From the NCBI GenBank assembly GCA_016931535.1, contig JAFGEP010000005.1, positions 1 through 64,000 of the forward strand: 64,000 nucleotides of DNA. The letters are read 5' to 3'. Of the stretch, positions 1 through 10,886 are shown one piece after another. A program made the position numbers and the translations under genes. The notes under the pieces were generated by a model that saw only the letters and a list, made by a program, of their open reading frames with translations, did no database searches and had not been told where the DNA came from. Source of the stretch: Bradymonadales bacterium. Its GTDB lineage: Bacteria > Myxococcota_A > Bradymonadia > JAFGEP01. Positions within the stretch are counted from its first letter, which is position 1, and each line of letters starts with the position of its first letter.

Positions 1-123
<123 letters not shown>

Positions 124-222
124 TCATCTTGAAGATGTCGCTGCCGGCCTGTTGCCGGCTGTGTGCTGTTGTCAATTCCGGCTCGAACGCCGGAGCCCTC
201 CTATCACTCCTCGGAGCAAATG

Positions 223-2376
<2,154 letters not shown>

Positions 2377-2491
2377 GAAAGCACCAACATTCGTGGGTGG
2401 TAGTTGATCCGGCTCCAAATCGACGGTTGCTCCGGATCCTGGCCACCCGAGGCAAAATCAATCCATTTTCAACAGTGCAGCAGGGCCACCT

Positions 2492-2962
2492 TTACCAGCG
2501 ATAGTGGGCAAACGCCTTGTTCGCCTCCGCCATTCGGTGGGTATCCTCCCGCTTCTTGATGGTCGCCCCGCGACCATTGGCCGCATCCAGCAGCTCTGCG
2601 GCCAGCTGGTTGGCCATCCCTCGCTCCGGTCGCGCGTGCGCGTAGCCGATGATCCACCGCAGGGCCAGCGCCAGCTGCCGTTCCGGCCTCACCTCCACCG
2701 GAACCTGGTAGGTCGAACCACCCACCCGTCGCGACTTCACCTCGACCACCGGCTTGGCGTTCTCGATGGCCGCGTAGAAGACCTCCAACGGCTCTTTCCC
2801 CGTCCGTTGTCCGATGGTCTCCAGGGCGGTGTACAAGATCCGCTCCGCCAGGCTCTTCTTGCCCTGAATCAGCAGGCAATTGATGAACTTGGCCACCGTC
2901 CGATCGTTGTACTTGGGATCGGGCGGTATCTGCTGCTTACGAACCTCTCTACGTCGTGGCAT
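2492..2962 (-). CDS. rpsG: 30S ribosomal protein S7
   Basis: The 156-residue protein binds the 3' major domain of 16S rRNA and nucleates assembly of the 30S head. The start [20 protein letters not shown] is typical of S7, as are the internal blocks [16 protein letters not shown] and [16 protein letters not shown]. An upstream in-frame extension exists but lacks S7 similarity, so the ATG at 2962 is preferred. The gene lies 31 bases after rpsL and about 115 bases before fusA on the same strand. In many bacteria S7 autoregulates this operon at the rpsL-rpsG junction; whether that occurs here cannot be seen. Confidence 0.97.
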   Translation of the reverse strand: MPRRREVRKQQIPPDPKYNDRTVAKFINCLLIQGKKSLAERILYTALETIGQRTGKEPLEVFYAAIENAKPVVEVKSRRVGGSTYQVPVEVRPERQLALALRWIIGYAHARPERGMANQLAAELLDAANGRGATIKKREDTHRMAEANKAFAHYRW

Positions 2963-2993
2963 GAGCTTGGCATCCTCGCTCGAAGGAACCCGG

Positions 2994-3365
2994 CTACTTG
3001 GGCCGCTTGGTCCCGTACTTCGATCGCCCCTGGTGGCGCTCCTGCACCCCGAGGGCATCCAGGGTTCCCCGGATAATGTGGTATCGGACCCCCGGGAGAT
3101 CCTTCACGCGCCCGCCTCGGATCAGCACCACCGAGTGCTCCTGCAGGTTGTGCCCCTCGCCGGGAATATAGGAGGTGACCTCCATCCCGTTGACCAGGCG
3201 TACACGAGCCACCTTCCGCAAGGCCGAGTTGGGCTTCTTGGGTGTGGTGGTATACACCCTGGTGCACACCCCCCGCTTCTGGGGGCACTGCTTGAGGGCC
3301 GGTGCGGCCGTCTTCTGCTTCTGCCTTTCGCGCTTGTGGCGCACTAGCTGGTTGATCGTCGGCAT
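2994..3365 (-). CDS. rpsL: 30S ribosomal protein S12
   Basis: The 123-residue S12 protein sits at the decoding centre and affects translational fidelity. The start [13 protein letters not shown] is the family consensus; upstream in-frame codons are not conserved. The loop [13 protein letters not shown] and the later segment [14 protein letters not shown] are intact. These hold the lysines equivalent to E. coli K42/K43 and K87/K88, where substitutions confer streptomycin resistance in well-studied bacteria. S12 therefore looks like the streptomycin-sensitive type. It is the first gene of the str operon, about 200 bases downstream of a consensus-like promoter. Confidence 0.97.
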   Translation of the reverse strand: MPTINQLVRHKRERQKQKTAAPALKQCPQKRGVCTRVYTTTPKKPNSALRKVARVRLVNGMEVTSYIPGEGHNLQEHSVVLIRGGRVKDLPGVRYHIIRGTLDALGVQERHQGRSKYGTKRPK

Positions 3366-3564
3366 ATCTTCCGTTGACCCTGGTGACGGACTCCCCTTCT
3401 GGAGGTCCGCTATGGTAACCACTACCCGTCACCGGCGGCCCGCCAACCTTTCGCAAGGCCTTTAGACCTTGAGATCACACCGGTGAACCGCCGCGGCGCG
3501 CTTGCATCTTCCAGGCCGGCCCGCCCTGGTCAAGGCGGACAGGGGAACCCCGCAAAGCTGGCGC

Positions 3565-3592
3565 ATTATAGGTTGGCCCCAAGCCCTGTCAA
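3565..3592 (-). promoter_or_regulatory. Sigma-70 type promoter of the str operon
   Basis: On the minus strand a perfect -35 (TTGACA, 3587-3592) is followed after 16 bases by a perfect -10 (TATAAT, 3565-3570). It faces rpsL and gives a leader of roughly 195 bases. No other minus-strand gene begins between it and rpsL, so it most likely drives rpsL-rpsG-fusA-tuf. It lies only about 10 bases from the 3' end of the upstream anti-sigma gene. Confidence 0.8.
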
Positions 3593-3601
3593 GGACTATC
3601 C

Positions 3602-4123
3602 TCATTCTTCCCCATTGGGACCACCGGGTGTCGCAGGCGGTCCGTCGCTCGCATCGGGTTGGAGCCACTCCCCGGCATCGGTGGACTGCACAGGCTCCTG
3701 CCCTGCATCCCCGGTTCCTTCTCCTTGCTGCCGCAGCTCCTCCACCCCCAGGCCGGTGGTTCCGTCGACGAGGTCGGATCCTGCCAGGCTCAAGATGTAG
3801 AGGGCAGCCAACATCACCAGAATGATCGGCGCCACCAGGTAGATGATCCGATAAGAGCTCAACAGGCTGTCCGAAAAAAATCGGCCCCTGGAGCGACGAC
3901 GGATCCGCCCCTGCACTCGGCTGGTGAAAAAAGAGGGGGCGGACTGCCTGGGTAAGCTACCGAGCAAGGCGCGGGTTCTTTGCAGCTCATCCATGGCCTC
4001 CCGACAACGACGGCAGTGGACCAGGTGATCCTCCAGCGCGTCCTTTTCCTGCTGGGTCAGCTCCCCCTCCAGGTATGCCGAGAGTTGCTCATCTATATAA
4101 TGAACGGGTGGATTCGCGGTCAT
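3602..4123 (-). CDS. Membrane-bound zinc-type anti-sigma factor
   Basis: The 173-residue protein has an N-terminal H-x3-C-x2-C motif (H33, C37, C40) inside DHLVHCRRC, the hallmark of the zinc-containing anti-sigma fold. One membrane segment lies at about residues 91-113 (YRIIYLVAPIILVMLAALY). A Pro/Gly/Glu-rich tail of about 55 residues would be periplasmic. Such proteins hold an ECF sigma factor inactive at the inner membrane until a signal arrives. Its ATG overlaps the stop of the sigma gene (ATGA), so the two are translationally coupled. The inducing signal is unknown. It differs from soluble RsrA/ChrR types by having a membrane anchor. Confidence 0.85.
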   Translation of the reverse strand: MTANPPVHYIDEQLSAYLEGELTQQEKDALEDHLVHCRRCREAMDELQRTRALLGSLPRQSAPSFFTSRVQGRIRRRSRGRFFSDSLLSSYRIIYLVAPIILVMLAALYILSLAGSDLVDGTTGLGVEELRQQGEGTGDAGQEPVQSTDAGEWLQPDASDGPPATPGGPNGEE

Positions 4124-4710
4124 GGCTTCTTTCCCCTCTGCTCGACCTTTTTGAGCGCCTCCTTGAGTGCAGCCCGGGCACGGTGAAGTCGGGACTTGAC
4201 GGTACCTGGTGCCACGCCGGTCACCTCGCCGATCTCCTCGTAGCTCAGGTTTTCCACGTCACGCAACAGGATGACCAGGCGGTGATCCTCGTCGAGGGCG
4301 ACCAGGGCCTCCTGGACGAGCTGTTCCATCTCTCGGCCGGCCGCCAGTAGCTCCGGTTGAGCCATCGACCGCTGGCCAGCGGCGATCAGATCCAGGTCGC
4401 CGGTGTCTTCCAGAGACTGCTGCCTTCCTGCCTGTCGCCGGGAGAGGTACTTGAGCCGGTTTTTCGAGTGGTTCACTGCGATGCGATACAGCCAGGTGGA
4501 CAGGGCACTCTCCTCGCGAAAGGTGTGGATGGTCTTGAACACCGTGACGAACACCTCCTGGGAAAGATCCTCGGCCTCCTCTCGGCTCCCCAACATGCGG
4601 TAGATCAGGTTGAACACCCGGTGCTGGTGGAGCTCCACAAAAAGGGTGAACGCCTCCTCATCCCGGGCCTTCAACCGTTTCAGAAACCGCCTCTCCTCCC
4701 GCGGTGTCAT
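4120..4710 (-). CDS. ECF-family RNA polymerase sigma factor (RpoE-like)
   Basis: This 196-residue protein has only sigma regions 2 and 4. Region 2 contains FNLIYRMLGSREEAEDLSQE and TFREESALSTWLYRIA. Region 4 contains VILLRDVENLSYEEIGEVTG followed by APGTVKSRLHRAR, the -35 recognition helix. The ATG at 4710 has a strong GGGAGGTGGG ribosome site directly upstream; an upstream in-frame extension does not. The next gene encodes its anti-sigma partner and overlaps by four bases. Autoregulation is likely, since a GGAACC...TCC element lies about 80-110 bases upstream. The regulon is not identifiable. Confidence 0.9.
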   Translation of the reverse strand: MTPREERRFLKRLKARDEEAFTLFVELHQHRVFNLIYRMLGSREEAEDLSQEVFVTVFKTIHTFREESALSTWLYRIAVNHSKNRLKYLSRRQAGRQQSLEDTGDLDLIAAGQRSMAQPELLAAGREMEQLVQEALVALDEDHRLVILLRDVENLSYEEIGEVTGVAPGTVKSRLHRARAALKEALKKVEQRGKKP

Positions 4711-4790
4711 CCCACCTCCCTCGGTTGCCTGCGGGCCCCTCCATTCCCGACCCACAACCAACTTGGCAGCAAGGAGAACAGTGGCCTGTT

Positions 4791-4819
4791 ATTGGACCTC
4801 ACCATTGGGAATCGGTTCC
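4791..4819 (-). promoter_or_regulatory. Possible ECF-type autoregulatory promoter
   Basis: Upstream of the ECF sigma gene the minus strand shows GGAACC (4814-4819), 17 bases of spacer, then TCCAAT (4791-4796). This resembles the GGAAC / TC layout used by many RpoE-like sigma factors. The -35 part lies inside a small inverted repeat (GGGAA-CCGA-TTCCC). The match is partial and is offered as a candidate only. Confidence 0.35.
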
Positions 4820-4875
4820 CCAGGAGCCACCATCACGGCTCATCGAACTCCCGTCTCCACGATCGCCGCGTCGGG

Positions 4876-5976
4876 TCATGGCCGCAAGGCAGCCAGGCGA
4901 CGATCGATCTCCTCCCGAAGGGCCAGGTGTTCTGGACATCGCACCACCGACGGATAGGGGTGATCAGGCCGGACATCGACCACCCGTCGCCTCAGCGCCC
5001 GAACCCGCCCGGCAGATCGCCGGATTGACCGAAGCGCTTCCGGATCGTCCTTGGCCAGCTTTACCAGGGTCTCCAGGGCGCGCCCGGGATGATCGGGAGA
5101 ATGGCAGAACAGAAACAGGTCGAGCCCCGCCTTCAGTCCCAGGCCGATCAGATCCTCCACCGCGTAGCGCCGGCTCATCGCCCCCATCTCCAGATCATCG
5201 CTGATGATGACTCCGGTAAAACCCAGCTCCTGCCGCAGGATCTCGGTGAGGATGTCCCGGCTCAAGGTCGCTGGCCAGTGGGGATCGAGCGAGGGGACCT
5301 GGAGATGCGCGGTCATGATCATCGGCACGTCGGCCTCGATGGCACCCTGGAAGGGGACCCACTCCACCTGCTGAAAGCGCGCCCGGCCATGAAGCACGAT
5401 CGGCAGGTCCAGGTGGCTATCCACCAGGGTATCGCCATGTCCGGGAAAATGCTTGGCGCAGGCCAGTATCCCCCCAGCCGCCAGGCCACGGGCAAAGGCT
5501 GATGCCTGCCGACGAGCGATCAGCGTGTGGCTGGAAAAGGCGCGGTCGCCGATCACCGGGTTGTTCGGCTGGGTGTGTACGTCGCAGACCGGCGCGAAGT
5601 CGGTGTTGAACCCCAGCGACCGGATTTCCTGGCCCAACATCCGGCCCGCACGCCAGGTCAGATCCACGTCATTGAGCCCTCCCAGGTCGCCCATGGCGGG
5701 AAGACCGGTGATGAGTCCGCCCAGCCGGGATACGCGCCCCCCTTCCTCGTCCACCGCGATCAGAGGGGGAAGACGCGGGGTGGGGACAGCTGCCCGAAGG
5801 AGTTGGTTGAGCTCACTCACCTGGTCGAGCGAGGAGAGGTTGCGGCGAAAGAGAATCACCCCTCCGATCCTCTCCTGGCGCAAGGCCTGGACGATCTCTT
5901 CGGGAGGCGACTCCCCATCGAAACCGGCCATGATCAGCGTACCTGCGGCTTTTGCGGTGCTCCTCACCGAGCTCAT
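4876..5976 (-). CDS. nagZ: Beta-N-acetylhexosaminidase, glycoside hydrolase family 3
   Basis: From this ATG the protein is 366 residues. It carries the NagZ signature KHFPGHGDTLVDSH (175-188) with the catalytic His, and SDDLEM (259-264) with the nucleophilic Asp. DEEGGRVSRL near 76-85 is also conserved. NagZ removes N-acetylglucosamine from muropeptides during peptidoglycan recycling. The chosen start has a GGAAGGGGGG ribosome site. An alternative ATG at 6078 adds 34 residues beginning MPWRLLLHLGLVLALCCLSV, which looks like a signal peptide and would make the enzyme secreted or periplasmic. Both starts are plausible. It is monocistronic and divergent from moaA. Confidence 0.9.
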   Translation of the reverse strand: MSSVRSTAKAAGTLIMAGFDGESPPEEIVQALRQERIGGVILFRRNLSSLDQVSELNQLLRAAVPTPRLPPLIAVDEEGGRVSRLGGLITGLPAMGDLGGLNDVDLTWRAGRMLGQEIRSLGFNTDFAPVCDVHTQPNNPVIGDRAFSSHTLIARRQASAFARGLAAGGILACAKHFPGHGDTLVDSHLDLPIVLHGRARFQQVEWVPFQGAIEADVPMIMTAHLQVPSLDPHWPATLSRDILTEILRQELGFTGVIISDDLEMGAMSRRYAVEDLIGLGLKAGLDLFLFCHSPDHPGRALETLVKLAKDDPEALRSIRRSAGRVRALRRRVVDVRPDHPYPSVVRCPEHLALREEIDRRLAALRP

Positions 5977-6269
5977 GACGAAGATCCCCCCTTCCAGGCG
6001 GTCACGACCATCCCCTCTGACCGACAGACAACATAGCGCCAACACCAAGCCCAGGTGAAGTAAGAGCCTCCATGGCATCCATCGATCCCCATCCGATTGA
6101 CTTGGACCCACCCAACATCTAATAATTGACACCTTGGAGCGGCCCCTCGGCCCGCGGCACGGAGATCCGGTCGCTCCACTCCGACACGGGAGCGATCGCC
6201 CCCTGCGGCTGCCGCCCCGCCAGACAAGCTTCATTCCTGGACCGGTCAGGAGCTATCGGGAACAACGGC

Positions 6270-7250
6270 ATGCCAGCCTGCAATCCTCTGTCCAAACCAT
6301 CCTCTCCTGGCGTCTACCTCCGCCTGTCGGTGACCGATCGCTGCAACCTGCGCTGCCGCTACTGCATGCCCAAAGAGGGGGTCCGCCTGCTTCCCCGCGG
6401 CGAGATTCTGAGCCTGGAGAGGATGGCCGCCCTGGTCTTCCGATTGGCCCAGGCGGTCCCTGTCAACAAGGTACGACTCACCGGCGGCGAACCCCTGGTC
6501 CGCAAGGGTCTTTGCTTCCTGGTCGAAAGACTGGCCGACTTGCCTGGCCATCCTCCCCTGGTGATGACCACCAACGGCACCTTGCTGGCCCCGATGGCCT
6601 CTCTGCTGCGCCAGCTTGGGATCCGGAGAGTCAACATCAGCATCGACACCCTGCAACCCGACCGATACCACGAGCTTACCGGCGGCCAGCTTGACGACGT
6701 GTTGGCCGGCATCGACGCCGCCCAGCAGGCGGGGTTCGAGACGGTCAAGCTGAACACGGTGCTGCTCGGCGGGATCAACGACGACGAGCTGTCGGATCTG
6801 ACCCGCTTCGCGCTCGCCCGAGGGCTTCAGATCCGCTTCATCGAGCTGATGAAGCGCGGTCCCTCACAGCAGCAGGAATCATTTTTCCACTACATTCCGG
6901 CTCAACGGGCGCTGGACCTGCTCCGGCAGAGCTTCGACCTCACCCCACTCGACTCGATCGGCACCACCGCCGTGATGTACCAGGTCACCTGGGGAGAGCG
7001 GAAAGGGGAGGTCGGGGTCATCACCCCTGTCAGCCATCCCTTCTGCCAGGGTTGCCAACGGCTACGGCTGGATGCCCGAGGCCACCTGTTCCCCTGCCTG
7101 ATGAGCGACCGGCAGGTGGATCTGACCCCCTACCTGCAGGCGACCACGGACAATGGGCAGCTGGCCGATCTGATCCGGCAGCAACTGGACGCCAAACTGA
7201 CCGCCCGTGCCGAGCTCTGCTCCACCCCCATGAGCAGGATCGGAGGATGA
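6270..7250 (+). CDS. moaA: GTP 3',8-cyclase, molybdopterin biosynthesis
   Basis: This 326-residue radical-SAM enzyme performs the first step of molybdopterin synthesis, rearranging GTP to 3',8-cyclo-7,8-dihydro-GTP. The SAM cluster motif is C25-x3-C29-x2-C32 in CNLRCRYC. The second cluster ligands are C259, C262 and C276. The C-terminus ends in the double-glycine tail (MSRIGG), known to be needed for catalysis in MoaA. The ATG at 6270 gives the usual length; an upstream in-frame ATG at 6126 adds unconserved sequence. It heads moaA-moeA-mog and lies beside the tungstate transporter genes. No clear Moco riboswitch was recognised in the 290-base gap upstream. Confidence 0.95.
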   Translation: MPACNPLSKPSSPGVYLRLSVTDRCNLRCRYCMPKEGVRLLPRGEILSLERMAALVFRLAQAVPVNKVRLTGGEPLVRKGLCFLVERLADLPGHPPLVMTTNGTLLAPMASLLRQLGIRRVNISIDTLQPDRYHELTGGQLDDVLAGIDAAQQAGFETVKLNTVLLGGINDDELSDLTRFALARGLQIRFIELMKRGPSQQQESFFHYIPAQRALDLLRQSFDLTPLDSIGTTAVMYQVTWGERKGEVGVITPVSHPFCQGCQRLRLDARGHLFPCLMSDRQVDLTPYLQATTDNGQLADLIRQQLDAKLTARAELCSTPMSRIGG

Positions 7251-7264
7251 AACCGGAGGTGACC

Positions 7265-8476
7265 ATGATCTCCCCCGACCACGCGCTGGCCCTCGTGATG
7301 GAACAGGTCCACCCGTTGCGCGAGGCAGAAACGGTTCCGCTCGAACAGGCCGCCGGGTGGGTGCTCGCCCAACCGGTGGTGGCCGACCGAGACATCCCCC
7401 CCTTCGACCGAGTCTGCATGGACGGGTATGCGGGCCACCATGCCGAGATCGCCCTGGACCGCCCTTGCGAGGTGCAGCTGGAGCTTCGGGCAGGATACGG
7501 CAGTCCGGAAGAGGTCCATCCCGGAAAGCTGGCCCGGATCATGACGGGAGCGCCTCTCCCCCCGGGAACGGACGTGGTCATCCCCCAGGAGGTCACCCGG
7601 CCGGAGGAAGGGGGGGTGCGCGTGATGGAGCTGCCGGAACCCTACCGGCATGTGGCCCGCCAGGGCAGCGACAGTCGGGCCGGTCAGCTCCTGTTGTCGC
7701 CGGGAACCATGCTGACGCCGATAGGGGTCGCGGTGCTGGCCTCGGTAGGACAGTGTGAGGTCCAGATCGTCAGGCGGCCCCGCATCGCCATCGTCACCAC
7801 GGGCGACGAGATCGTGGACTGTCATCAGACCCCGGGGCCCAGCCAGATCCGCAACAGCAACTACTACTCGCTGGCCGCCCAGGCCAGGATGGCTGGATTC
7901 GATCGCCTTTTTCGCTACCACGCCATCGACCAGCGGGACAACCTGAGCGAGGTCCTCCGTCAGGCGCTTCAGGCGGACGTGGTGATCATCACCGGTGGAG
8001 TGTCCATGGGCCAGTACGACCTGGTTCCCGAGGTGCTCGCCACGCTGGGTGTCCAGCGTCACTTCCACAAGGTGGCCCAGCAGCCGGGAAAACCGCTCTG
8101 GTTCGGAAGTGCCCAGCGTTGCCTGGTGTTCGGAGCACCGGGCAATCCCCTGGCCACGGTGCTGACCTTCGACCGCTACGTGCTGCCGGCGCTGCGCTGC
8201 CTGGCGGGGCTGCCCACGCGCCGGGCTCAGTTTTCTGGAAGGCTGACCTTGCCGGTGAAAGGCAGGTCGGACGGACGAGACCTCTTCTTGTTCGCTCAAG
8301 CCGAAAGCAGCACGCCAGGGTCATACACCCTCCAGCCACTTTTGCGCCGGGGATCGGCAGACGTGTTCAGTACGGCGGAGGCCAACGCCATCTGCCGGCT
8401 GCCACCCGAGAAAAGCCTCCCCAAGGATGCTGAGATCGCCTTCACCATGCTCGGCGTATTCGAAGGAGCTTTCTGA
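7265..8476 (+). CDS. moeA: Molybdopterin molybdenumtransferase
   Basis: The 403-residue MoeA inserts molybdate or tungstate into adenylated molybdopterin. Family blocks seen are DIPPFDRVCMDGYA near the N-terminus, the segment RIAIVTTGDEIVD, the loop ITGGVSMGQYDLV and FGAPGNPLATVLTFDRYVLP. The start at 7265 follows a near-perfect GGAGGTGA site. An ATG at 7247 overlaps the moaA stop (ATGA) but has its GGAGG directly against the codon, so it is the weaker choice. The stop overlaps the ATG of mog (TGATG), so all three genes are tightly coupled. Confidence 0.93.
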   Translation: MISPDHALALVMEQVHPLREAETVPLEQAAGWVLAQPVVADRDIPPFDRVCMDGYAGHHAEIALDRPCEVQLELRAGYGSPEEVHPGKLARIMTGAPLPPGTDVVIPQEVTRPEEGGVRVMELPEPYRHVARQGSDSRAGQLLLSPGTMLTPIGVAVLASVGQCEVQIVRRPRIAIVTTGDEIVDCHQTPGPSQIRNSNYYSLAAQARMAGFDRLFRYHAIDQRDNLSEVLRQALQADVVIITGGVSMGQYDLVPEVLATLGVQRHFHKVAQQPGKPLWFGSAQRCLVFGAPGNPLATVLTFDRYVLPALRCLAGLPTRRAQFSGRLTLPVKGRSDGRDLFLFAQAESSTPGSYTLQPLLRRGSADVFSTAEANAICRLPPEKSLPKDAEIAFTMLGVFEGAF

Positions 8477-8985
8477 TGGAAAGTCGGGATCACCTGCGCT
8501 ATGCAATCGTGACCTTGAGCGACCGGGCATCGTCGGGCGAGTCCGAAGATCTCTCGGGGCCGCTCATCGCAAAGTTGCTGGAGGAGTCCTTCCAGTGCCG
8601 ACAGATCTCCTACCAGGTGCTGCCCGACGAGGAGATGAAGCTGGCCGCACACCTGGTGACCCTGTGCGACGAGGAGATCGTCGATCTGATCCTGACCACC
8701 GGCGGAACCGGACTCAGCCCGCGCGATCGGACTCCAGAAGCGACTCGAAGGGTGATCGACCGGGAGATCCCAGGAATCGCCGAGGCGATCCGTACCGAGG
8801 GAAGGATGCATACCCCCCATGCCATGCTGTCCCGGGCCGTCGCCGGCCTGCGTGGCCGGACCTTGATCATCAACCTGTCTGGGAGCCCACGGGCCGTACA
8901 GGAACAGATGGCGGTGATCCGGCCCATCCTGGATCACGCGCTGGAGGTCGCATCCGGGATCAAGGTCAGCTGCGCCCGATCTTGA
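8476..8985 (+). CDS. mog: Molybdopterin adenylyltransferase (MogA/MoaB family)
   Basis: The 169-residue protein belongs to the MoaB/Mog fold. It shows YAIVTLSDRASSGESED at the start, the nucleotide/pterin-binding loop TTGGTGLSPRDRTPEAT around residues 74-90, and LIINLSGSPRAVQEQM near the end. It adenylates molybdopterin before MoeA adds the metal. The ATG shares its A with the moeA stop codon. MoaB and MogA cannot be separated confidently by eye, but clustering with moaA and moeA supports the pathway role. It converges on tupC, with about 117 bases between them. Confidence 0.88.
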   Translation: MESRDHLRYAIVTLSDRASSGESEDLSGPLIAKLLEESFQCRQISYQVLPDEEMKLAAHLVTLCDEEIVDLILTTGGTGLSPRDRTPEATRRVIDREIPGIAEAIRTEGRMHTPHAMLSRAVAGLRGRTLIINLSGSPRAVQEQMAVIRPILDHALEVASGIKVSCARS

Positions 8986-9102
8986 TGGATGCTCCGAGCG
9001 ATCTTGGCTCCAGCCGTCTCGATGGATGGTAGAGGCCATCACTGAGCGAGCAGCACCTGTCCGGAGGAAACGACAGTCCGACTGGCCGTGGTGCCGGTCG
9101 TC

Positions 9103-10083
9103 TCATAAAAGGTGCAACGCCTCAGGGGGGATGGTCACGGCAACCTGTTGGCCCAGCGTGAGCGGCAGTTCATCGAGACCTTCCCTGGGGAGGCGCACCA
9201 CCAGCCCCATCTCCCCGTTCAACCGGATGCGGATCGTGTGTCGCTCCAGGGAGAGATCGCTCACCACCATCGTCGGAGACCCCGGTTGCGGAGGGCCGAG
9301 CTGGACCGAATCGGGATCCACCAGCAGCCGAACGGGCCCCTCCGGGCCGGAGCCGATCGGGATCTGCAGGCTGGGAAGCAGCACCGCGAATCGCCGTCCC
9401 TCCCGCAGGACGGTCGGAACCTCCACCAGGTTCTCGTGGCTCACGTCGAGCTTCCGCCCCGCAACGAGGGTAACCACCTGGTCAGCCAAACGGCGGGCCT
9501 GCGCGATGTCATGGGTGGAGACCACCACGGTGGTCTGCCCCCGCAACCGTTCGATCGACTCCTCGATCAAGATCGCGGAGCGCCCATCGACATTGGATCC
9601 AGGTTCGTCCAGCAGCAGGATATCGGCCTGGATGGCCAGGGCCCGGGCCAGAGCGAGCCTTTTTTTCTCCCCCTGGGAGAGCTCCCAGGCAGCCGAGGAG
9701 GCCTTGCTCTCCAGACCGACCTGGGCCAGCGCTCCGTCCGCCCGGCGCATCCGTTCCCGGAGGTCCAGGCCTCGCCTGGCGAGCCCGTACTCCACGTTCC
9801 CTCTGGCCGTAGTCCGCAACAGGTACGGCTGCTCCATGACCAATGTCACCTGCTGGAGCAGATCGCGGCGCCGGCCGGTCAGCGGTTGGCCCAGAATGGC
9901 AATGGAGCCGCGGTCGGCCCGCCGTAGGCCGGCCAGCAGCCACAGCAAGGTGCTCTTCCCCGCACCGTTCGGCCCCTGGACGGCCACCACCAGACCGGTC
10001 GGGATCTCCAGTCGATCGATGGCCAGAACGACCGTTTGGCCGTACGAGAAAACCAGGTCTCGACAGTCCAACGCCAGCGTCAC
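9103..10083 (-). CDS. tupC: Tungstate/molybdate ABC transporter ATPase
   Basis: The 326-residue ATPase has Walker A GPNGAGKST (37-45), signature LSQGE (135-139), Walker B ILLLDE (155-160) and a THD switch histidine. After the nucleotide domain comes about 100 residues resembling a TOBE/Mop-like regulatory domain, common in oxyanion importers. The GTG start overlaps the permease stop (GTGA), which fixes the start and shows translational coupling. The binding protein encoded next door is TupA-like, so tungstate is the more likely substrate. Molybdate cannot be excluded without binding data. Confidence 0.88.
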   Translation of the reverse strand: MTLALDCRDLVFSYGQTVVLAIDRLEIPTGLVVAVQGPNGAGKSTLLWLLAGLRRADRGSIAILGQPLTGRRRDLLQQVTLVMEQPYLLRTTARGNVEYGLARRGLDLRERMRRADGALAQVGLESKASSAAWELSQGEKKRLALARALAIQADILLLDEPGSNVDGRSAILIEESIERLRGQTTVVVSTHDIAQARRLADQVVTLVAGRKLDVSHENLVEVPTVLREGRRFAVLLPSLQIPIGSGPEGPVRLLVDPDSVQLGPPQPGSPTMVVSDLSLERHTIRIRLNGEMGLVVRLPREGLDELPLTLGQQVAVTIPPEALHLL

Positions 10084-10778
10084 CGGTTCCTCCCCTGGCT
10101 CTGAACCAGCTGGATTGCGAGGTTGGTGACCAGCGCCACCAACAACAGGATCACGCCCAATGCGATCCCCAGGGCGAACTCTCCCCGGCCGGTCTCGAAG
10201 GCGATCCCCGTCGTGATGTTGCGCGTCAGACCGCGAATGTTCCCACCCGCCATCATGGAGATGCCCACCTCGGAGAAGACCCGTGCAAAGGCCATGGCGA
10301 CACAGGCGGCCAGACCGAACCTGGCCTCCGAGATCAGGGTGAGGACTGCCCGGGGTCTCGAGGCCCCCAAGGTGATCAGGGTGGGATAGACCGTCGATTC
10401 CAGGCTCCCCACCGCCGCCACCCCCAGGCTCAAGACAATGGGAAGCGCCAGCAGACACTGGCCGATGACCATGGCGGTCGGGGTATACAAAATGCCGAGG
10501 CCACCCAGGGGGCCCCGATTGGACAAAAGAGCGTAGATGAATAGCCCGATGACCACGGTGGGCACCGCCATGCTGGTTTGCAGCAACGTGATCAGCAAGC
10601 GGCGGCCGGGAAACCGCGTCAGGGCGATCACCACCGCCAGCGGCAGGCCGATGAGGATGGCCGCCACCGTCGCCAGACCGGACACCCGCAACGAGAGGAA
10701 CACGATCTCGATCAGCTCGGCATCCAGCGACCACAACAGGTCCAGAGCAGCCCTGATGCCTTCGAGTATCGTTTCCAC
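10080..10778 (-). CDS. tupB: Tungstate ABC transporter permease
   Basis: The 232-residue inner-membrane permease has about five hydrophobic segments and an EAA-like cytoplasmic loop around GSLESTVYPTLITLGASRP. The GTG at 10778 gives METILEGIRAALDLLWSLD, the usual TupB/WtpB-type beginning, and has a GGGGG ribosome site. An ATG at 10868 would add 30 unconserved residues that run into the divergent promoter region. It is transcribed with tupC and divergently from tupA, leaving 108 bases for two promoters. TupB, not ModB, is inferred mainly from the partner TupA. Confidence 0.85.
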   Translation of the reverse strand: METILEGIRAALDLLWSLDAELIEIVFLSLRVSGLATVAAILIGLPLAVVIALTRFPGRRLLITLLQTSMAVPTVVIGLFIYALLSNRGPLGGLGILYTPTAMVIGQCLLALPIVLSLGVAAVGSLESTVYPTLITLGASRPRAVLTLISEARFGLAACVAMAFARVFSEVGISMMAGGNIRGLTRNITTGIAFETGRGEFALGIALGVILLLVALVTNLAIQLVQSQGRNR

Positions 10779-10886
10779 GACAACCCCCTGGGAGCGACCA
10801 CCTGGTCGCGACCGACCCCCTTGTCCTGGGCTCCGGTCCAGTGATAGGAGCCACGGTTGAGGTGACATACTTCAGGTGGTCGGATT

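Noticed and set aside
5977..6269. Possible molybdenum-cofactor riboswitch before moaA
   Set aside because: The gap has a small GC-rich hairpin but I could not match the conserved Moco motif elements, so no riboswitch is claimed.
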